DNA from: AP-15 sp036008325
Lineage (GTDB): Bacteria; Pseudomonadota; Alphaproteobacteria; ATCC43930; CGMCC-115725
NCBI GenBank assembly: GCA_036008325.1
Contig: DASYNW010000252.1
Location: 1-18,140, forward strand
Direction of reading: 5' to 3'
Length of the DNA stretch: 18,140 nucleotides
Numbering within the stretch: the first letter of the stretch is position 1; each line of letters opens with the position of its first letter. Below the pieces are notes generated by a model, which searched no databases, was not told the origin of the DNA, and saw only the letters and a program-made list of their open reading frames with translations. The translations under genes were made by a program, and so were the position numbers. Shown one piece after another: positions 13,845 to 18,140 of this stretch.

Positions 13845-14984
13845 TTACCCGTTGATCAGGCGGGCGATGCGCTCGCGGTGCCAGCTGGCGTCGCCAAAAG
13901 CGACCTCGCTGGCTTTGGCGCGCTTGAAGTAGAGCTGCAAATCGTGCTCCCAGGTCATGCCGATGCCGCCATGCAGCTGGATGCCGGTGCCGGCGACCCG
14001 GCGGGCCATGTCGGAGGCGGCGGCCTTGGCCATCGACACCGCGAGCGGCCCGTCATCGACGCCCTGATCCAACGCCCAGGCCGCGTAGTAGGTCAAGGAT
14101 TTGGCGTTCTCGATCGCGACCAGCATGTCGGCGGCCTGGTGCTTGACCCCCTGATAGCTGCCGATCGGCCGGCCGAAGGCGACGCGCAATTTGGCGTAAT
14201 CGACGGTCATGTCGAGCACCTGCTGTGCCGAGCCGCACATCTCGGCGCAGAGCGCCACGGCGGCCCGCGCCACGACCCGCGACAGCGGCGCCCACCCGGC
14301 GTGCTTGTCGCCGATGAGGAAAGCGGCTGGCAAGGCCACATTGTCGAGCCGGACCTCGCTCAGTTTGCGGGTCTCGTCGATCGTCGGCAGCAAGGTGATG
14401 GTGAGCCCGGCGGTGTCCTTCGGCATCAGGAACAGGCTGACCCCGTCCTCCATTGTGCTGCCGTCGCGGGTGCGCGCGGCGACCACCAGAACATCGGCCA
14501 GATGCGCGTCGCCGACAAAGAGCTTGGTGCCGGAGAGGGTAAAGCCTGCCTCGGTCTCGCGCGCCGGGAGGGCGATGCCGGCTGCGTCCCAGCGCAGTGC
14601 CGGCTCGGTCCAGGCGAGCGCCGCCTTCTTCTCGCCGGCGGCGATGCGCGGCAGCCATTCGCGGCGCTGCGCCGAGGTGCCGGCCTCGGCGATCGCCGCG
14701 CCGCCGAGCAGCACGGTTGACAAGAACGGCCCCGGCATGACCCGGCGCCCCATCTCCTCCATCAAGACGACGAGATCGACCAGCCCGAGCCCGCTGCCCC
14801 CGTCCGCTTCCGGGTAGACGATGCCGAGCCAGCCCTGAACCGCGAGCTTCTGCCAGAATTCGTCGGTGACCGCCGCCCCTTCGGCCATGCGCGCCCGCAC
14901 GAAGCGGCTGTCGCACTCGGCGTCGAGGAATTTGCGCGCGGTCTCGCGCAGCAATTCCTGCTCCTCGGTAAAGCCGATGTCCAT
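13845..14984 (-). CDS. Acyl-CoA dehydrogenase, catalytic-type subunit (379 residues)
   Basis: This FAD enzyme oxidises acyl-CoA to enoyl-CoA. The N-terminal helical domain begins MDIGFTEEQELLRETARKF, followed by GWLGIVYPEADGGSGLGLVD. The middle beta domain has AALAWTEPALRW and a LSGTKLFVGDAHLADVLVV region. The C-terminal domain includes YAKLRVAFGRPIGSYQGVKH and LHGGIGMTWEHDLQLYFKR, in which E346 aligns with the catalytic glutamate of the family. I chose ATG 14984 over the longer open frame because it gives the standard ACAD N-terminus, four bases after the partner's stop. The pair resembles the adjacent, unequal ACADs that form heterotetramers in actinobacterial steroid and other acid degradation. 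Confidence 0.9.
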   Translation of the reverse strand: MDIGFTEEQELLRETARKFLDAECDSRFVRARMAEGAAVTDEFWQKLAVQGWLGIVYPEADGGSGLGLVDLVVLMEEMGRRVMPGPFLSTVLLGGAAIAEAGTSAQRREWLPRIAAGEKKAALAWTEPALRWDAAGIALPARETEAGFTLSGTKLFVGDAHLADVLVVAARTRDGSTMEDGVSLFLMPKDTAGLTITLLPTIDETRKLSEVRLDNVALPAAFLIGDKHAGWAPLSRVVARAAVALCAEMCGSAQQVLDMTVDYAKLRVAFGRPIGSYQGVKHQAADMLVAIENAKSLTYYAAWALDQGVDDGPLAVSMAKAAASDMARRVAGTGIQLHGGIGMTWEHDLQLYFKRAKASEVAFGDASWHRERIARLING

Positions 14985-14988
14985 CGCG

Positions 14989-16179
14989 TCACCCCTTCGG
15001 CAACCCCAGCACGCGCTCGCCGATGATGTTGCGCTGGATCTCGCTGGTGCCGCCGGCGATCGTGTATTGGCGGGCACCGAGCACCCGGTTGTGCCAGCGC
15101 GCGGCGTCCGGCACCGCCTCGGTCGGCGCATCGACCGTGGCATACGGGCCGAGCAGGGTCGACGAGAAATCGGCGATGCGGAGCGCCAGCTCCGAGCCGA
15201 AGAGCTTGAGGATCGAGCCTTCGGGCCCTGGCGGCTCGCCACGCAGCCGGCGGGTCAGCCCGCGCAGCCGCGTCACCTGCAAGGCCTTCACGTCGATCGC
15301 CAACTGGGCCAGCTGCTGGCGGATATGGCTGTCGTTCCAGGCCGGCTCCTGACGGTTTGGAAATTGCCTGGCGAGCTCGGCAAGGCGGGCGATCTGGGCG
15401 GCGTGGTCGCGCCCGCCCGCACCACTGCGCTCGAACATCAGGGTGGTGATCGCGACCTTCCAGCCCTGGTTCAACGGCCCGACCAGGTTCTGCTTCGGCA
15501 CCGCGACATCCTCGAAGAACACCTCGTTGAAGTGGCGGTGGCCGTTCAGCAGCACCAGCGGGCGCACGGTGACCCCGGGCGTCTTCATGTCGACCAGCAG
15601 ATAGCTGATGCCGTGATGCTTGGGCGCGTCCGGGTCGGTGCGCACCAGCAAAAAGCACCAATCGGCGAAATGCGCGCCCGAGGTCCACACCTTCTGCCCA
15701 TTGACGACAAAATGGTCGCCCCGGTCTACCGCGCGAGTGCGCAGGCTCGCGAGATCGCCGCCGGCATCAGGCTCCGAATAGCCCTGGCACCACAGCTCGT
15801 CGGCGCTGAGGATGCGCGGCAGGTGCCGCTTTTTTTGCTCCTCCGTTCCCCAATGAATGAGCGTCGGGCCCAGCAGGTTCAGCGCACTCGCTGTCGGCAG
15901 AACAGGCGCCCGGGCGCGGAAATACTCCTCGTCGAAGATCACCTGCTCCATAAAGCTCGCGCCGCGGCCGCCATATTCCTCGGGCCAGGAGATCCCGACC
16001 CAGCCGGCGGCGTGCATCTTCTTCTGCCAGGCGATGCGCTTTTCGAGCGTCTCCCGGTCTGGCGCGACCCGCTGGTCGGCGGCATCGTCGACGCAGATCT
16101 CTGGTGGCAGGTTCCCTTCGAGCCAACGCCGGAACTCGGCGCGGAACGCCGCGTGCTCGGGGCTGTCGGCAAAGTCCAT
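14989..16179 (-). CDS. Acyl-CoA dehydrogenase, FadE17-like partner (396 residues)
   Basis: The N-terminal domain has AGWVGISWPEEYGGRGASFM. The middle domain has GYSEPDAGGDLASLRTRA and VNGQKVWTSGAHFADWCFLL (FAD and substrate contacts), and SYLLVDMKTPGVTVRPL. The C-terminal domain ends YTIAGGTSEIQRNIIGERVLG. The GGxG-xx-E block that normally supplies the catalytic base is not present at the corresponding place, where I read AVPDAARWHNRVLGARQY. It may therefore be the structural or FAD-binding partner of the neighbouring ACAD. The ATG at 16179 has GGAG nine bases upstream. Its TGA stop lies four bases before the next ATG, indicating coupled translation and likely a complex. The acyl-CoA substrate is unknown. 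Confidence 0.9.
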   Translation of the reverse strand: MDFADSPEHAAFRAEFRRWLEGNLPPEICVDDAADQRVAPDRETLEKRIAWQKKMHAAGWVGISWPEEYGGRGASFMEQVIFDEEYFRARAPVLPTASALNLLGPTLIHWGTEEQKKRHLPRILSADELWCQGYSEPDAGGDLASLRTRAVDRGDHFVVNGQKVWTSGAHFADWCFLLVRTDPDAPKHHGISYLLVDMKTPGVTVRPLVLLNGHRHFNEVFFEDVAVPKQNLVGPLNQGWKVAITTLMFERSGAGGRDHAAQIARLAELARQFPNRQEPAWNDSHIRQQLAQLAIDVKALQVTRLRGLTRRLRGEPPGPEGSILKLFGSELALRIADFSSTLLGPYATVDAPTEAVPDAARWHNRVLGARQYTIAGGTSEIQRNIIGERVLGLPKG

Positions 16180-16214
16180 GGCTCGATGCTCCTAAAGGAA
16201 ACCGGGAGGAAGAG

Positions 16215-16242
16215 CCCCTCTCCGCCCTTGAGGGGGAGAGGG
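16215..16242. repeat. CCCTCTCC palindromic repeat between the amidase and ACAD genes
   Basis: CCCTCTCC (16216-16223) pairs with GGAGAGGG (16235-16242), and the inner CCCT/AGGG bases extend the stem apart from one unpaired G. It is related to the two hairpins at 11209-11340. Placed six bases after the amidase stop, it could end or attenuate that transcript before the ACAD genes, although no T-run follows on the minus strand. Confidence 0.75.
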
Positions 16243-16248
16243 AAAAGA

Positions 16249-17358
16249 CTATTGACCAAAGATGTCGAGCGGCAGGAAGGCGCTGACGACGAAGTTCGGC
16301 ACGTCGACCAGCTCGCTCAGTTTCAAATCGACCGCAACACTGCAGATCGCATAGGCCTGCTGACGGGTCCAGCCGCGCTCTACGAGCAGGTCGATCATCG
16401 CCAAAAGTGCGTTGCGGGCGCTCAATGTCGCGTCTTCGCTCTCATTGGTGCCGTCCTCGCGGATCGACAATCCGGTCGTTGCGAGGAAGCGCTTGGGGGC
16501 GGCAAGCTCGGGGGGAAAATAATAGTCGTCACGCGCAAAGCGCGGGAAGCGGATGCCGCGGCGCTCAGCTTCACCCTTGTGTACCGTGAAGCGCACGAGG
16601 ATCGCCCCGGCCATCTCGATCGCGGTACCGCAGGCCTCCCCGTCGCCTTGCGCAAAATGCGCATCGCCGACCGAGAAGAGGGCGCCGTCGACAAAGACCG
16701 GCAGCATGAGGCGCGCGCCCTTGCTCAGCTGCTTGATGTCGAGATTGCCGCCGTTCTCGCGCGGCGGGATCGTGCGCAGCGCCTCGGAGGCGATTGGCTC
16801 CGCCGCCGGCACCGCACCGTCTTTCTCGGGCGGCAGCACCATCCCGCCACGGCCGAGGAGGTTGGCTTCACGGCGTTGGATCGTCTCGCGCAACGCCGTT
16901 GAAGGCGCGACGCCGATGACCCCGACAAAAGAGCCATCCGGGATGCGCACGCCGGGCAACTCGGCCGACTCGGCAAACCCGTCCTTGATCCCCCATTTGG
17001 CGATGTAGGGCTCGGGGAACGCGTCCCGCAGAAAGCCAAAGCCCGGCACCTGTACGGTATAGCCGAACGCGGCCGGCTCCATGTCGCAGATTTCGACCTC
17101 GAGCAGATCGCCTGCCGCCGCGCCGGCGACAAAGACCGGGCCGGTCAGCGGATGAACCCGGTTCAGGTCGCAGCGGCGCAGATGCTCCGCCGTGGTGGCC
17201 TCACTGATCTGGCCGTCGAAAGCGTCACGGGTCCGGATCTCGATCTCTTCGCCGGGCGCCACTTCGACGACCGGCGTGATCGACTCGTGCCAGCGATTGT
17301 GGCCCTTACCCGGTTCCTCGGCGAGGCGCTTCGTGGAATCGACCGTGATGCTCTTCAT
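16249..17358 (-). CDS. Acetamidase/formamidase family (FmdA/AmdA) amidohydrolase
   Basis: FmdA-type enzymes hydrolyse formamide, acetamide or other short amides to ammonia and the acid. The 369-residue protein shows RWHESITPVVEVAPGEEIEI at the N-terminus, then HPLTGPVFVAGAAAGDLLEV, VGVIGVAPS, LGRGGMVLPPE, and the most conserved block RENGGNLDIKQLSKGARLML followed by FSVGDAHFAQGDGEACGTAIE. These identify the family with confidence. I chose ATG 17358 (MKSITVDSTK) because GGGAGGGGG lies directly before it; the open frame extends 30 codons further upstream without a ribosome binding site. No signal peptide is seen, so it is cytoplasmic. It lies between the CoA-transferase and ACAD genes, but hairpins and gaps separate it from both. 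Confidence 0.92.
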   Translation of the reverse strand: MKSITVDSTKRLAEEPGKGHNRWHESITPVVEVAPGEEIEIRTRDAFDGQISEATTAEHLRRCDLNRVHPLTGPVFVAGAAAGDLLEVEICDMEPAAFGYTVQVPGFGFLRDAFPEPYIAKWGIKDGFAESAELPGVRIPDGSFVGVIGVAPSTALRETIQRREANLLGRGGMVLPPEKDGAVPAAEPIASEALRTIPPRENGGNLDIKQLSKGARLMLPVFVDGALFSVGDAHFAQGDGEACGTAIEMAGAILVRFTVHKGEAERRGIRFPRFARDDYYFPPELAAPKRFLATTGLSIREDGTNESEDATLSARNALLAMIDLLVERGWTRQQAYAICSVAVDLKLSELVDVPNFVVSAFLPLDIFGQ

Positions 17359-17717
17359 GCCCCCTCCCGAACCGCGCGCCAACCGGTCGAGGCTATGCGT
17401 AAGGCCTGTTCGTGGCAAGAATGGTGGAACTCGCCTCGAAACGAACATCTACGCGCATAGGACTCATCATCAACAAGCTTCTCAGCTGCGTCGCTACAGC
17501 AGCGATGGTCGTGCTTGCTTTAACAACTTGGGCGTAGGGCGTCACCACCTAGGGTCAACCACCCGGGAGAATGCGCCGGGCACGGCGGGCACTTCAAAGG
17601 CCGGCGTTCCCGGGTTGCCCGGCAGCAAACCGGGCCGACGGTAAAGCCATCCGAATCAGCGCCGAAGTGCTGCGCCGGGATGACGGAGGGTAACCGTGCT
17701 CTCGGACCGGTACGTCG
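17359..17717. other. Intergenic region between the CoA-transferase and amidase genes
   Basis: This 359-base stretch holds the possible amidase promoter at its left end and GC-rich imperfect inverted repeats around 17600-17640 (CCGGGTT...AAACCGG). The stretch near 17670-17690 resembles half of the CCGTCATCCCGG-type repeat common in alphaproteobacteria. Open frames crossing it have no recognisable domain. I see no gene. Confidence 0.5.
17390..17418 (-). promoter_or_regulatory. Possible sigma-70 promoter for the amidase gene
   Basis: On the minus strand TTGCCA (17413-17418) is followed after exactly 17 bases by TAGCCT (17390-17395), about 30 bases before the amidase ATG. The -35 is a good match and the -10 weak. 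An inverted repeat CTATGCG (17393-17399) / CGCATAG (17454-17460) brackets the region and may be chance. Confidence 0.3.
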
Positions 17718-18140
17718 TCAGATGACGCCGTTCTCTTTGAGTTCCGCAATTTCGGCTGCCGAGAGCCCGAGCCAGCCGCCGTAGATCTCGGTGTTGTGCT
17801 GGCCGATTGTCGGGCTCGGTCCGGCCGCGACTTTGTCGGTCCCGTGCAGGCGCAAGGGCGTGTTCGGCACGACGATTTCGCCTAGCTCGGGGTGGTCGAT
17901 ATGCGCGAGCATGCCGCGGGCGTGCATGTGCGGGTCGTTCATCACCTCGGGCGCATTGCGCACCGGCGCGCACGGGATGCGGTATTCCTTGGCGCGCGCA
18001 AACACCTCCATCTTAGGAAGGGTGCGCGTCCAGGCTTCGACCAGCGCGTCGGTTTCGTCGATATGGACGACGCGGGCGGCGTTGGTCGCAAACCGCGGGT
18101 CGTCGGCGAGCTCCTCGCGGCCCATCGCCTTCAACAAATT
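17718..18140 (-). CDS. CaiB/BaiF-family (class III) CoA-transferase, C-terminal part
   Basis: Only the last ~140 residues are inside the window; the 5' end lies beyond 18140. The segment LKAMGREELADDPRFATNAA, followed by TRTLPKMEVFARAKEYRIPCAPV and a NAPEVMNDPHMHARGM stretch, is the canonical C-terminal domain of class III CoA-transferases. The tail ends in GPSPTIGQHNTEIYGGWLGLSAAEIAELKENGVI; GQHN-x-E-I-Y is the usual ending. The catalytic aspartate of the N-terminal domain is outside the window. These enzymes move CoA between organic acids and so activate substrates for the ACAD pair downstream. They lie on the same strand, but 359 bases separate it from the amidase gene. Confidence 0.93.
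   Translation of the reverse strand, partial: NLLKAMGREELADDPRFATNAARVVHIDETDALVEAWTRTLPKMEVFARAKEYRIPCAPVRNAPEVMNDPHMHARGMLAHIDHPELGEIVVPNTPLRLHGTDKVAAGPSPTIGQHNTEIYGGWLGLSAAEIAELKENGVI

Noticed and set aside
14866..16902. A 678-codon plus-strand open frame opposite the ACAD and amidase genes
   Set aside because: It crosses two confirmed genes on the opposite strand and shows no domain or ribosome binding site; an antisense artefact of codon bias.

Overview
The window reads as chromosomal DNA from a high-GC alphaproteobacterium. Third codon positions are strongly G/C, and the gene set is typical of Rhodospirillales/Hyphomicrobiales-like soil or aquatic heterotrophs. Short CCCTCTCCC...GGGAGAGGG palindromes of the kind scattered through alphaproteobacterial genomes sit between genes. 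The assignment rests on gene content and style, not on a marker gene. No rRNA, tRNA, CRISPR array, integrase or transposase was seen.

Left part (1-3012). A DNA topoisomerase IB gene on the minus strand is preceded, with no gap, by a 26-codon reading frame that has a strong ribosome binding site. It is followed by a broken glycosyltransferase-family-9-like gene with two one-base frameshifts. On the plus strand lies a deletion scar: the first ~57 codons of an FdhF/YdeP-type molybdopterin oxidoreductase run directly into the last third of fdhD, which has a further frameshift. A small intact DUF1801 gene follows. This part shows gene decay; the genes to its right look intact.

Middle part (3148-9472). 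A plus-strand SDR dehydrogenase converges on a minus-strand row: nadA - TauE/SafE permease - nadC - VOC protein - fluoroacetate-dehalogenase-like hydrolase. The NAD genes lack nadB; the permease sits where nadB often lies. Upstream of nadA there is a good sigma-70 promoter, a perfect 7-bp-arm palindrome touching the Shine-Dalgarno sequence, and a degenerate second copy lying across the -10 box, which suggests repressor control. A 15-bp tandem repeat and a divergent SAM-dependent methyltransferase gene complete this section.

Right part (9937-18140). All genes are on the minus strand. In transcription order they are a class III CoA-transferase (cut by the window edge), an acetamidase/formamidase, two adjacent acyl-CoA dehydrogenases, an OafA-type acyltransferase, a cupin, a fumarylacetoacetate-hydrolase-family enzyme and a PLP aminotransferase. 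Tight spacing in the ACAD-ACAD-acyltransferase and cupin-FAH blocks suggests co-transcription. Together they look like a catabolic cluster for an organic acid activated as a CoA thioester, but the substrate cannot be read from sequence. I did not find a clearly new defence or mobile system. The most unusual items are the fdhF-fdhD scar, the nadA control region with the permease in the nadB slot, and the small frame abutting topoisomerase IB.
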